Shown here: positions 45,620-56,969 of the stretch, piece by piece
How the letters are laid out: the number at the start of each line of letters is the position of its first letter
Numbering within the stretch: position 1 is the first letter of the stretch
Source of the DNA: Nectonema munidae
Taxonomy: Eukaryota > Nematomorpha > Nectonematoida > Nectonematidae
NCBI GenBank assembly: GCA_030549495.1
Contig: JAUIRK010000735.1
Coordinates: 1 to 64,000 of the forward strand
Direction of reading: 5' to 3'
DNA: 64,000 nt
The notes under the pieces: generated by a model
The model's database searches: none
What the model saw: the letters and a program-made list of their open reading frames with translations, nothing else
Told to the model about the DNA's origin: nothing
Position numbers and translations under genes: made by a program

Positions 45620-46640
45620 TTAGAACACATACACACACACACTCTCACACAAAGATGAGAGATCAAAAAACAGTACTTCGATTGTGAGGGAAGTGACAAA
45701 GTGTTAATTGAGCAATGTGCTGGCATAAACGTGGACTATATCTCTATCTTCTCACCAAATATTAACAGACTCGGCCATTCCATGTATCGTAGATCTGGTG
45801 TATACGATATACAAATATTCATATTGTATTATTGTCTATATACTATATATATATATATATATCAAGTCAAAGCAACAATGGGAAAAGAGAAGAACATAAA
45901 AGAAACATTATTTCATCTAACACTAATATTGACAATTAGTATGTATGACTGAATGGACCACATCAGAGCGAGCGCATTTTGCCATCACCACGCACACCCA
46001 CAGATTTACATAAAGTCCAGAATGGATTCGCACCACTCATTCTCCTGCCTTTTGCCAAAAGTACAAAAAGCTTGTTTGTCTGTCTTGCTTGTGGCCTGCT
46101 CAATTTTGTACTTCTCATCTTGAACTAGGTTAAAGTGTGTGGATTCCCTTTAAATACCATTTTGTGCAAGGGAGAGATGAGTCTTTTTTTTGTTTGTTTG
46201 TCTGTGTCTCCGTCTCCTTTTTACTTTCGCCTCTTTCTCTCTCTCTCTCTCTCTGTGCGTGTGTGTTTGTGTGTAAATTGAATTCGAGTTAGTAAACTTC
46301 TCTTAGTTTTTATTTCGCTAAAAGTATCTTCATTTAAAATACAGCAAGGCAGTGGAATTGGTTTGTGTGTGGATTAAAAAGAAGGTTTGATTTTCAAAAA
46401 AAATCCATCTATTATTTACTTTATAAATACCAGAAGCAGCAACACCAAACAACTCAAATGTAAGTTGCAGGAGCAACAACAACACAACTAAATAGAAAAG
46501 ACACGTAGCTCCTTGGAGGAGTGAGTTTCAAACTTCTTCCCATTCTCTCAACACCTTCTCACTGGCAACGATTCAATTTTGATTGAAGCTCTGAATAGTG
46601 TCGGTGCTTTTGGTCATACTTTTCACTTTCAGAACTCAAT
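45620..46640 (+). promoter_or_regulatory. Microsatellite-rich, promoter/5'-exon-like region
   Basis: Clearly less AT-rich than its surroundings. It holds (AC)n at 45625-45650, (AT)n at 45843-45862, (CT)n at 46236-46254 (GAGA-type on the other strand) followed by GT repeats to about 46275, and CAACAACA-rich sequence near 46470-46490. A good splice donor, AAAT|GTAAGT, is at 46460. This looks like an untranslated first exon or promoter of an unseen gene, but no coding exon was found. An alternative is simple-sequence DNA only. Confidence 0.35.
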
Positions 46641-46699
46641 CAAATTTGGATGCCAAGGACAAAACTAATGTTTGTAAAGCGTGATTTCATAAAAGGGTA

Positions 46700-48360
46700 A
46701 GTTAGTTATAAATATATTTTCGAGAATATAAGCCGAACGGTAAACAAAAAACACCTCTCATCTAGCTACCATGAATCTTCCTCAAAGAATTTCGTGCACC
46801 GCTCAACACTAAAGTCATTTTAAGGTTGAATACTCAGCGATCAATGACAAATTCAGAATTTTTTTTAATTCACGTTGTAACCAAAATAGATCCTATATAA
46901 CGAAATGTTTTACATTCAAGAAAATTCCGAAAAAACCAAAAAAGAGCATGTCCTCTAAAAACAATTGAATCTAAAATTTAATAACCAACTTTAATTTCAA
47001 TAAAATATATGCTAGCTGATTGATATTTATCGATATGTTTGTTATTGAATTTTTTGGTATAATTTCATTTACTAGAAATGGAACAATAGTTTGTGAAAAT
47101 TATTTACGCTAAAAGTAAGTATAAATTATTTTAATTTGTTCAATAAAAAAAATCACTGTTTCCAAATTTTATCCCAATGCTCATTGAGCGAGAAAATTTT
47201 GACAAATTTTTGTAAACTTTGAACATTAAGAAAAGCTTTTTCTTTTCACCATCTCTCTTTTAATTAAAAAAAAAGCCGTAAACATATATAATTTTGCAAT
47301 TTATAATAAATTCGGTTTATGAAATCAATGTTACAGGAAATAATTTTTAGTCACTTTCTTCCAAATCCTCAAAGATAATTTTTGGTCTAAAAAATGCTGA
47401 CAGTTTAAAATAATTTCTAAATAAAAAAAGAAGACTATAGAAGTGAATTCCCACATTCGTCCTTAAAGTTTTGCATTAATTTATCAGTTCGATTTAAAAA
47501 TAAATTCTTGGATTTTCAGAATACTATTTTATTATTTTACTTCTGCTTTTTATACTGACAACTGCACTTCTTATTTCTAAATCGGAATAACCATCTCTGA
47601 TCGTAACAACTGCCGGATCCTTCAATATTAATTGATCTTTTTTCTAACCAGGTAAAAATTAATTCATTATTTGTAAAATATTTTGTCCTATATTATCTGT
47701 AAAAATATCTGTGTGTATACTCGTTTGAACACAAATATAAAAATGATTTAAAATACAAATTGGAAAAATTTTGGGATAATAATGTGAAGTTTTATATTTT
47801 GTCATTTAATTTTAAATATAAATAAAAAATAAAGCTCAGAAAAAAAGTTAAGTTTTGAAATATTTTTTATGAAATCAAATTTTCGTTAAACTATTGCTTC
47901 TCTTTTCATAAAAGCTTTTACATCTCCCAGCTTGGGAATCATTGATTAAATGCGTTAGTCTTTAGCATTTCTTTTTAAATATAAAGAAAGCAAAATTTGT
48001 TTTTTCTCTGATGGTTTATGAATTATAAGTAAAATTGAAAATGTCATAACTTTATTGCAAAAGAATTTTGTTGAACAATGGATAGGTTTAATCGTATTCC
48101 TCTATGTAGATATGGGTTTCTCGTACTATCGAGATTATATGGTGGTAGAAGTGTCTTATATACTGTGCAATGATAAATGTTATAATTTGAACAATATTCT
48201 AAAATTTTATATTAGTTACAATTTTTGCATAACTTTCTCTCTCTCTGTGTGAATGGTCGAAATATAATGTATTTATATTCAATTTTTGTGTTTAGTTAAA
48301 GAGAAAATATTGTTATATATAGAAAGAAGTAACGGCAGTAGTTAGGGGAATGGGAAAAAG
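46700..48360. other. AT-rich DNA, nothing recognised
   Basis: No conserved ORF. If 45.6-46.6 kb is a first exon, this could be intron. Confidence 0.4.
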
Positions 48361-48371
48361 CTTTTCCATTT

Positions 48372-48872
48372 TCATAAGCTGATGGAAGCTCTGAAAGGAT
48401 TTTTGACTTTGTAAAGAGAGGAACAGCCTTTGAACTGGGCATGCTTGAATTTGCTCAAGATGTTGAGGGCATAGCGCATGTCTTGCAAAATGTTTTCAAA
48501 GTAGGAGACAGTCATGTAGATGAATCTTTCGCTTTCGTTGTGGCATGTGAAACTTTTATAGAAGTAGGTTTTTTGTAGAGCAAATTCGGAGGGACAAATT
48601 CTGCTCAAGTGATTGACACCTGTCCAATACAGCCAATCCTGTTCCAAGTTGTAGGAGTCGAGGATGTTTAAGACTTTGAAGAGGGTGATGATGTATCCTG
48701 GACAAAAGTTTTGTGAAAGTGTGAGGGTGAAGTTTTCAACGCGCTCATTCCCAACCAATGAGTGCTTGTCAGCTTCGTAAACAATTGACTTCATCTTGTT
48801 AATGCTTTTCTTCTCTTTGTAATTGACAACTTGTACAATTCCAAAGAAATCTAAACATAATAACAAAGACAT
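48372..48872 (-). CDS. Unrecognised 166-residue protein, possibly secreted
   Basis: An uninterrupted minus-strand ORF with higher GC and host-like codon use, standing out in AT-rich DNA as the 7TM genes do. The N-terminus MSLLLCLDFFGIVQVV is hydrophobic and could be a weak signal peptide. Cysteines are at 6, 57, 93, 110 and 150; glycosylation sites NFT (47) and NES (112). No transmembrane segment and no recognised domain. A TTATTATGTTTAG acceptor-like site ends just after codon 6, so the ATG exon may instead be an internal exon starting at IFFGIVQVV-like sequence. I assign no function. Confidence 0.5.
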   Translation of the reverse strand: MSLLLCLDFFGIVQVVNYKEKKSINKMKSIVYEADKHSLVGNERVENFTLTLSQNFCPGYIITLFKVLNILDSYNLEQDWLYWTGVNHLSRICPSEFALQKTYFYKSFTCHNESERFIYMTVSYFENILQDMRYALNILSKFKHAQFKGCSSLYKVKNPFRASISL

Positions 48873-48899
48873 TTTACTATTTTAAACGCACTAAATCGT

Positions 48900-50580
48900 A
48901 AGAATTCTTTATTCTTAAATAGTTTTCGAAATTCTTTTTTTGAAGTAAATTATTTTTATATAAAATGAGATAAATTTTCAATTTTATTCCATGCCTTTTT
49001 ATAAATGAAAAAAGACGTAACCTAGTCAGTCTAGTTATGTTTTATTTAGCTATGTTTTCATTAATTTCATCTAAAAAAACATCAATAATAATTTACTCTT
49101 GGATTTCAAAAAATATATTCCTGTGTTTACGTATAACGAATAATAAAAGTATGATAAAAATTAAATAGTTCCAAAATTAAAAAAAAAAGTATAAAAAATT
49201 TGTAAGGAATTTGCAAACTTATACAAAGTACACTCCCATTCCAAAATTTTTGAACTCATGCAATACTCAATTGAATTGCAGCTTTTCATTTACATTTCTC
49301 TGTCAATATGCAGTATAATTCAATTTACTTTGATTTCTCAACTATGATTTATTTATGCATTTGTCACCACTTAAAAGCTAGTTACTTTAATTGTCCTCAG
49401 GTTGGATATAGTTTGTAAAATCAATTAAATGTTTTCTTATATAGTTTTTTTAAATAATACTTTTTTTATTTTTTTTATCATTTTTTTCTGAAATTTATTG
49501 TCAACCATTGTAAAGCGAACTTCATAAATCCGAATCCTTCATCATCTGTATACATAAAAAAAACATTTTAAAGTTTTTTAACTGAATACGGGAAAGGTAA
49601 AAAGAGTAACATTTTTTAATAAAAATAAAAGCATTTGACGTTATGGTAAAACATTTGAACAATATTTGGAAATATTTCAGTAATAACTTCGTAAAACTTG
49701 TTTTTTCACAGTATGGTTAAAATTTCATTTTTCGAATATTTTTTTAAATTTTTTTGACGAGGGTTGACTGTATTCATAGAAGAAATTTGGTTATTCGAGA
49801 TTGCGTCAGCAATCAAAATTGAATTTCATTGACTCCAAAAGGAGATCTACTGATTATTATTTGTGCTATTAACTATAGAATTTTGGTTTATAACTATTTG
49901 AACTTATATATAAGTTAATTTTTATCAAAGGATTTGCTTTGAATTTTATGTTAAATATTTTTAATTAATTTTATTCTACATTTTGAATTTATAAAAAAAC
50001 CTTTAAACACTTTAAAATTATTTTTCGATCATTTATGAAAAGGAAATCATTAAACTAAATATATTTTAATCTTTTTTAGTTATTTTATATGAAAATGTCG
50101 GCATTTTGAATACAAAGAAAAAAATTTTAAAAAAAAATATTCATTTCAGAAATTCAAATATCAAATATAAGTAAACATACCTTCAACACATCAAACGAAT
50201 GCAACCGAATTTAAAAATGATTATCGCAAAAATAAATTTAAAAAAATAGAATTTCAGATTAGATCCGCAAAACTTGAATCAAAGGTAGGCTGCATAAATA
50301 GGTGTCCAAATCGCCACGGACTGGACATCTCTGGGTTAGTAACGGTATTTTCCGTAACCGTAACGCAAATCTTTAATACAATGATTTATTTTTTATATAT
50401 TACATAGAATCGGTAGGACTGTAGTATTATTATTGGCATTTTCATATGCATGCAATTCAGTTTTTGTTAACAAGAAATAGAATGCAGTTCGTGAAAAAGT
50501 AAGAACTGATGAGCTACACAGTAACTTCCCTATCGAGACAACACAATTAAATGATGATCCGTCTAGAAAGTAGAAACAAC
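48900..50580. other. AT-rich DNA, nothing recognised
   Basis: No gene or repeat recognised. The minus-strand ORF at 50393-50635 is largely the antisense shadow of a LINE. Confidence 0.4.
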
Positions 50581-50589
50581 GGGTAGGAC

Positions 50590-51190
50590 AGGATTTTTTC
50601 ATTCTCACTGCCAGAAGTCTAGAACTTTTTGACAATTATAACAAAGCTCTTTAATCTCTCTTTAAGCAAAGAACTCTTTCCTTGGCCCGGAAAACAGAAA
50701 TAGTAATACCTATTTATAAAAACTCAGACCCGAAGTTTGCTTCTAACTATAGGCCAATATGTTTCACTCCAGTCTTGTCTAAAATCCTTAAATCCATAAT
50801 CTCCGACAATGTTCCCTCCTATTTAAAATGTAACAATTGTGTTATAAAAATGATCAACATGTCTTCTCGAAAAAGTAAACAATAACCCAATTGTTGGAGT
50901 TTCACAATGACATTGCCATTCTCCTAGAAAACAATGCTACACCGTTGATGTTTTGTACTTATCCCATAAGTATTGCTCAAAAAAGTAGAAGCATATGGCA
51001 TAAATATAAGGATTGAAAAATGGATTGAATCTTTCTTGAGAATAGAATACAGTTTGTATTCCTTAATGGACAGCTGTCTAATTCGGCTGAAGTTACAAGT
51101 GGTGTTGGTGCGTGATTTTCCCTTGGTTATTTAATTTATATAAAAATGATTTACCTCTTAAAACTTTTAAAAGCCACTAATTAAGAAAAA
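50590..51190 (+). mobile_element. Decayed LINE reverse transcriptase (CR1/Jockey-like)
   Basis: LARKTEIVIPIYKNSDPKFA then SNYRPICFTPVLSKILKSII (50676-50800) is the standard VxPIxKxGD...NYRPIS...LSKxxE block. Further blocks in other frames: ITQLLEFHNDIAILLENN (about 50880) and RIQFVFLNGQLSNSAEVTSG (about 51043-51105), the latter matching the R.Q.V..NG..S......GVPQG block. Multiple frame breaks; catalytic block poorly preserved. Confidence 0.85.
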
Positions 51191-51289
51191 ATATTTTCAA
51201 AGTAAAATGATTTAATTTACTTTTGATAATGGGTAATATAAATACGTAAATGCAAAATAAGATAAAAAATATTTTGCTTCTTGCTCTTT

Positions 51290-53060
51290 TCTAATGTTCC
51301 ACAAGTGGAACGTTTGCGCTTTGATTGAAAAAAAAGGTTAAAAAAATTTTTTTATTCAAAATTTTTATTTTTTTTTAATTTGAATGAAAAAGTTGCATGC
51401 ATTTATTTAAACGTTTTTTCCATTTGTTAAATTCTTTTTTTTTGTGTTTTTCTGACAAAAAACACATATGCCTTGTTTTGTGGCACTTAATAAATAATGT
51501 CCGTCTCTTTTTCTAAATTGATTTGGAAGTGTTTTTGTTGGACCGCCCTTGTGGTTTCTTTTCTCCCTCAAAAATAGTAAATTTGTTACAATTTCGCTTC
51601 AAAAGTCAAGATGTGTAAGTTTATTATGCCCATTCGCATAGCCATGTAACCTCCAACTTGCAACAAGTGCTGAATTCAATGCATTGACAAATAAGTTAAA
51701 ATACCATTTTTTGTTACTTAAAACCGAACTGTATGTAAATAAAAAAAAAGTCTATCCATTAGATCAACGCCTCCCATATATTTGTTATAGCTTTTAACAA
51801 GGTTTCGATCGAACTATTTCTTTTTATTTTAGTAACTTTTTAAAAATTTGAAGGGATAATCACTATTGAGTTATCCTTTCATCGGCATATCAGAATTTCA
51901 CCATTGCACTTAACCCATTAAGTACCATAGAAACCAGACGATATCTAAAAAAAACGCAGACGATTTATATTCAAAGTCATTGAAAAAAGCAGACGAAGAT
52001 GAAATTACTTGTTCCCAAATAGGAGCATTGGGACTTAATGGGTTGAAATCAAATCTTTTTTCACATTTTTCCATGTCTTGTACTGATTTAAATGGTCATT
52101 TTTTAGTACAATTATCCCGCATGGTTCCACTAGCGCGTATCTTCAAATTGGTTTAAATATTTGAAAGTTTTTAAACACACTTATGCCAAGGCTTTCTTCT
52201 CGCTTTTCTTCAGCTCCAGCATAAAGCTGTAATTTAAATGGGTATCCATCTTTTTTGCAAAGATCCCAGATTTTATACCCAAACCTAATTGGCTTACTTT
52301 TCATGAACATCTTACCACTTTACGCCCATAATAGAGCACCATCGATTTATCAATTGACAAATACTTTGAAAAAACATTGAACTGTGTTAGCTGTTTATTC
52401 ATGTGATCATATAAAGGTCTAATTTTTGCATATAACTTGTCTTTAGCACCCACGTTTATATTATTAGAGAAATGCAGAAACTTTTCAACTCTTTAAATCG
52501 TTATCTTCTCATCCCATTTGAAACAGTATTACAACAAATGTCCATTGATATAGACCAAAATAAATCTTCGTTAGGCAGGCAAAAGTATCCACTAAAAATA
52601 ATAATGGCAAAAAAAGAATACATCTCTTCTTTATTAGTTAGAAAACTTATTTTAGTTCGTTGATGAGAATACTGACTGAACAGTCAAATCTACTATTTGC
52701 TAAACCTTCAGTAAAAAACATTTTAAAAATATCAAGTGGTTCTAAAGAAAGTTATTCTTGATGCGTATTCAATAGTAAATCAGGTGTATTATAAAGAAAA
52801 CGGATTTTAAAATTTTCATTACTTTTCCATCCCCCACTTTTAACATTTCCAGCTTTTTCATCAATATCATTATCGTCAAAAAAAACTTCTACATCACCTG
52901 ATGCTTCTATTCAAACAAATTTTCGTTTACATCTTCTTCATCTGTAGCATATCCATCTTTAAGAGGTAACAAACAAATATGTGAATATTTGTTATCACTT
53001 TGACTAGCAAACTGCATAGCATCCTTTAGGAAAACAAGATGTTCTTTTTGAGACATAGTG
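51290..53060 (-). mobile_element. piggyBac element 2, decayed, minus strand
   Basis: Read on the minus strand: MSQKEHLVFLKDAMQFASQS with acidic DEEDVNE (53058-52930); PLDIFKMFFTEGLANSRFD (about 52740-52680); KYLSIDKSMVLYYG (around 52345, the catalytic-Asp block of DDE_Tnp_1_7, family LSIDESMVPYYGR); then SKPIRFGYKIWDLCKKDGYP and LQLYAGAEEKREESLG (about 52310-52170). At the C-terminus come NQFRKRDGHYLL and KQGICVFCQKNTK (about 51530-51440), the start of the zinc-binding tail. Many breaks. A TTAA MITE lies inside. Termini not located; a 16-bp palindrome GTTCCACAAGTGGAAC at 51296-51311 may be near the 3' end. Confidence 0.85.
51914..52042. mobile_element. TTAA MITE, 129 bp, inside piggyBac 2
   Basis: Left border TTAA (51910-51913) with CCCATTAAGTACC; right end GGGACTTAATGGG followed by TTGA, one change from TTAA. 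Internal CAGACGATATCTAA and AACGCAGACGATTTA are shared, in inverted orientation, with the MITE at 63167-63282, defining one family. Confidence 0.85.
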
Positions 53061-53079
53061 TAGGGAAAAATTAATCAAA

Positions 53080-56000
53080 AAAAGTAAACGAAAAATAATA
53101 TCGTGAGATTGAAAAACGTAGAACAAAAACAGTGAGAAAAAAAAGAATTTATAGCACAATTGTTAAGATCGATGTGATATGAGTGTCAATTTATCAAAAA
53201 CTGTTCAAATGAAAAAAAAGTTTCCAATATTTTTTAAGCAAATCATCTAAATACAACTTGAAATCGTCTTGTTAACCCTCTGCATTAATTATCTTTTATT
53301 TTTATTTATTATTTTTATTAGTTATTTTTATTTTTTCTTTTTTTTATTGATTTAGAAAGTAAGGTTTAGTGTTATAAATTATTATGATGAAAAATGTAAA
53401 CTTTTGTTGGAATAAAATTATTTATCACTTTTTAAACTGATAAAAAAATAATATTTTAAACAATCTTAACATTAAAAATGGTTCCTAAATTTCTTTGTTT
53501 AAAAAAAATTTGGGAATAAACAGTTAACAAGCGTAGAGATTTAACTCTTCAAAAAAAACAACAAATTTAGTGTATTATGATAAATTTATCGAAAATACGC
53601 AAAAGGAATCCTAAAAAGGAAAATTCTATAATATTCTGTGATTTTTTGTCTTCAATAGAATCAATATTTTTTAAACATCAAGATTAAAATTGTAGAGTTG
53701 TAAAACTAGAGACCCAAAACATTTTAGGGCCTTAATTCAACATACTATCAAATATTTTTTCATTTCGTTTTTTATCCTAAGTTTTTAAAGGATAAAAATT
53801 TTAAACAGATTCCACCTTCTTGAATTTTTAAAAATGCATAAAATACCACCATGAAAACATTAATGAATTTTATCCAATTAAAAACATGTGAGCCATCTTA
53901 GGTCTGCGTATTTTGCAAAAAAAATGGAAGTGGATAAATTAAAAATGCTATAGAGATCGAAATTAAGTAAATTGATATGAAACATAATTGTAAATTATTA
54001 TGGGATTCAAGTTATAAAACAATGAACGGGAGGGAAGATGTAGAAATAACATATTGATACTTGGCTTTGCGTCTTTACTTCTATCAAGCATGAAGCAATT
54101 GTAAAGAAAAAATTTTAGCGAACGATATCTTAGCAAAATTGAACCTGTCGTTTTTAAAGTTACGTTGCAAACGCATATTTTTGAATCAGTTGAATGTTTA
54201 ACTATAGTTGTTCTCTAAAGTATTTTTGAGTGTGTGCACAACCTGTAATAACCAGTTGGAAAAGCTTTTTAAACTAGATTCCTTCTCCAAAAAACTTAAG
54301 AGAAGAGTTAATTTGGTTTTACATTTACCTTTTTTTTTCTCTAAAAATATGGGATTGAATCAGAAAACATTTTAAACGTGTGGCTCTTTATAAGACATTA
54401 CAAATAATTTATCGCCCTTTTTATCGCCATATGTGCCCATCCCTGGTATATACCGTAAACACTTGAGTTTTATGCGCACTCTATACCAGAATTAATTGAT
54501 TAACAAATTAACAAAAACAAAAAATAAACAATTAATAAAAAAAATTAATGAATTTAAGACAAGAAAAAAAAGTTGAAAATAAAAGTGTAAGTGAATGTTT
54601 CAAAAGTTACCAGGCGGATTATCCACACATGCTAGGTATGTTCCTGAAAATAATAACTTATAATTTAAATAAAAATTAAACACGGGTGTTTTTCTAATTC
54701 GTGTTATGACATCGATACACGTAAGGTGCTTGTAAGATAAGTTTCGCACAAAATTTTTTAAAGTTTATTGACCTTTAAAAACCGTATAACCATTTGGAAA
54801 AGCTTTTTAAACTAGATTCCTTCTACAAAAAAACTTAAGAGAAGAGATAATTTGGTTTTCGGAAATTTGATTCGAAATTTAAAGGTTTTAAAGATTCGAA
54901 CCCAGCATAAAGCTTTCTTTTTCATTCTTCAACACGCAGGAATTTAAAAATGGCGTCTCAAAGAAAACTCCATATAAATGTTAGCATTTAATACAAATTT
55001 AAGAGTGTACTTGTAACTGTGAAAACGATTAAAACTGATCTCACTTAAATATTTTGAATAAGTAATGAGGAACGGGAATATGCATTAAGCGCATTTAAAA
55101 TTCAAAAATGGGCGTAGAAGGTGTTTTTAATGAAATTGATATGATATTTGATTACACTAATAACAAGTATGCCTTTTTAGCGTTCATCAATAAATTATAT
55201 CGACAGCGGGATACGTAATTTACTGGCACAGGTAAGAGAGCATGGCGAACAATCCAGGTTTCAATTATAAACGCACATCGACAAAAATTGTATAACAGAT
55301 TAATTGCAATTTGCACTAGTCTTTTTCTTTCAATAAGTACTGTATTGATTAAGGCGTATACAAAAAATATGTTAGCTAAAATACAAGTTATCTTCAAAAA
55401 TATAGCAGAGTCCAATTTCAGTATATATAAGAAATTTTTGCAAGAAGAATTTTATTTTTAACTAAAAAAAAGTATTTATATGGGTTCGATTTTTTCTTTA
55501 AGGTAAAATATACTACTTTAAATTGAAGGATTTAAACAAAACATGGATTTTTATTTTGTTTTTTTTTTGAAGATTAATCGGATTCAAGAATCGCAAGAGT
55601 CGTGAATTTTTTCTCATGGAAATTTAATATCCTTTGTGATTCATTCCTGGAAATTGATCAATTTCCAAATAAGGCTTGAAATAAGCCTGGCTAATGAGAA
55701 TTTAAAGTCAAAAACTTTTCAACCTTTACTATATATTTTGCATAACCTTATAAACTAAATACAAATTTTTAAGTCAAATTTGCATGTTAAATGTTTTGTC
55801 TGAAAATGGGAAAAAACTTTTTTTATTTTTTTGGCATCACATCCAAGGGGGAAAACGATCTTCCATAACTGGAAAGATGGCAAAGATAATCATTATCGCG
55901 AATCGAAGCTAGACCATCAGGATCGAGACCCTACGCTGCCACCATTAGACCACTGGCGACTTCTTCAAGCATTCCTTTAATAAATTGATATTTTAAAAAC

Positions 56001-56640
56001 TTACTTAAATAAGTGTTATAAAAGTAGCTTATGCAAAACGGGCATTTGTACAATTTTCCCTGAGCAACAGTGAAAAATTGTGTACCTCTACCAAAGTGCA
56101 TGCAAATTATAAAAGAATTTGCATAAAGTCCTATCAAGTCAATGGAAATAGTTTCTTACAAAGATCCATTCATTTGATTAAGGTTGATTCTTGGAAAATT
56201 TGCATAGTATCTTTCCAGTGTATAATTGTGTGTTTGTCGAATACACACACTTCTTCTTTGGCTTTTAATAAACTATACCTTCTTTTATTTTACTCGTTCT
56301 CTGGTTAAAACATAACAATAAGTAAAGTCAATACAACCAGTGCTGCATTATATAATCTCAAGGCATATCGGCTTCTTCATTTTTTAGGTTCCTTAAATTT
56401 TAATAATAAACTACGATATAATCCAATGCACTAACATTGAAGCTATTCCAGTTTCAACATATCCTCTTCCTTTGAGTTGCAGGTGTCAACAAAATGGAAG
56501 AGATTCCATTTAAGAAAATGCCTTTTCACTATGACATTATAGATATTGAAGGCAAAATCAATATAAAAAAGATTGTTTTTGTCAGTTTGTTCACTATGAT
56601 TCGTCAACAATCATCATAATAGCATTAATAATTTCAGTAT
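53080..56640. other. AT-rich DNA with a direct repeat
   Basis: No gene recognised. A block of about 70 bp (GGAAAAGCTTTTTAAACTAG ... AACTTAAGAGAAGAG) occurs at 54257-54320 and again at 54795-54860, nearly identical and 537 bp apart. The 87-codon minus-strand ORF at 55152-55415 has no recognised motif. Confidence 0.5.
55897..55962 (-). repeat. tRNA-like segment, probable SINE head or tRNA pseudogene
   Basis: On the minus strand, GTGGTCTAATGGTGGCA resembles an A box and AGCTTCGATTCGCG a B box, about 50 bases apart and GC-rich relative to the surroundings. No paired acceptor stem or CCA-compatible cloverleaf could be formed by eye, so it is not called as a tRNA gene. Confidence 0.3.
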
Positions 56641-56644
56641 AATT

Positions 56645-56965
56645 TCAGTCATTCCATGAAATGAATGCTCTTTCTATGACGTCAAAATAAGAACGGGGAA
56701 TCACTAATGAAATCAAAGAATCTCGGAAGAAAAGTCGCAAAAAGCTTTTCATAACTTTGAACAATACGTTATGGCAACTCATTCGCTGTGATAACCGATT
56801 GAATAAACTATTGATGAGCGCTGGGGTGTATATGGGTATAAAAATTGAAAAGTGCTTACAAAGATCTTCTTCGAATTCATTGAATTCAGCTTGTAATATT
56901 CTTTTGTTCATCGGATATGAATCGACATCACGCCAAGAAATGATTTTGAAGTAGGCTAAAAACAT
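56645..56965 (-). CDS. Unrecognised ORF, possible host exon
   Basis: A 106-codon minus-strand ORF with mixed composition (KIISWRDVDSYPMNKRILQA, HFSIFIPIYTPALINSLFNR, RLFFRDSLISLVIPRSYFDV). AATGTTTTTAG precedes codon 4 like a splice acceptor, so it may be an internal or terminal exon. No family recognised; a random ORF is possible. Confidence 0.25.
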   Translation of the reverse strand: MFLAYFKIISWRDVDSYPMNKRILQAEFNEFEEDLCKHFSIFIPIYTPALINSLFNRLSQRMSCHNVLFKVMKSFLRLFFRDSLISLVIPRSYFDVIERAFISWND

Positions 56966-56969
56966 TTAC

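Noticed and set aside
53272-53290. TTAACCCTCTGC as right end of piggyBac 2
   Set aside because: The orientation is that of a left end of an element extending rightwards, and no matching GGGTTAA partner was found.
55897-55962. Functional tRNA gene
   Set aside because: A- and B-box-like sequences but no cloverleaf with paired acceptor stem by eye.
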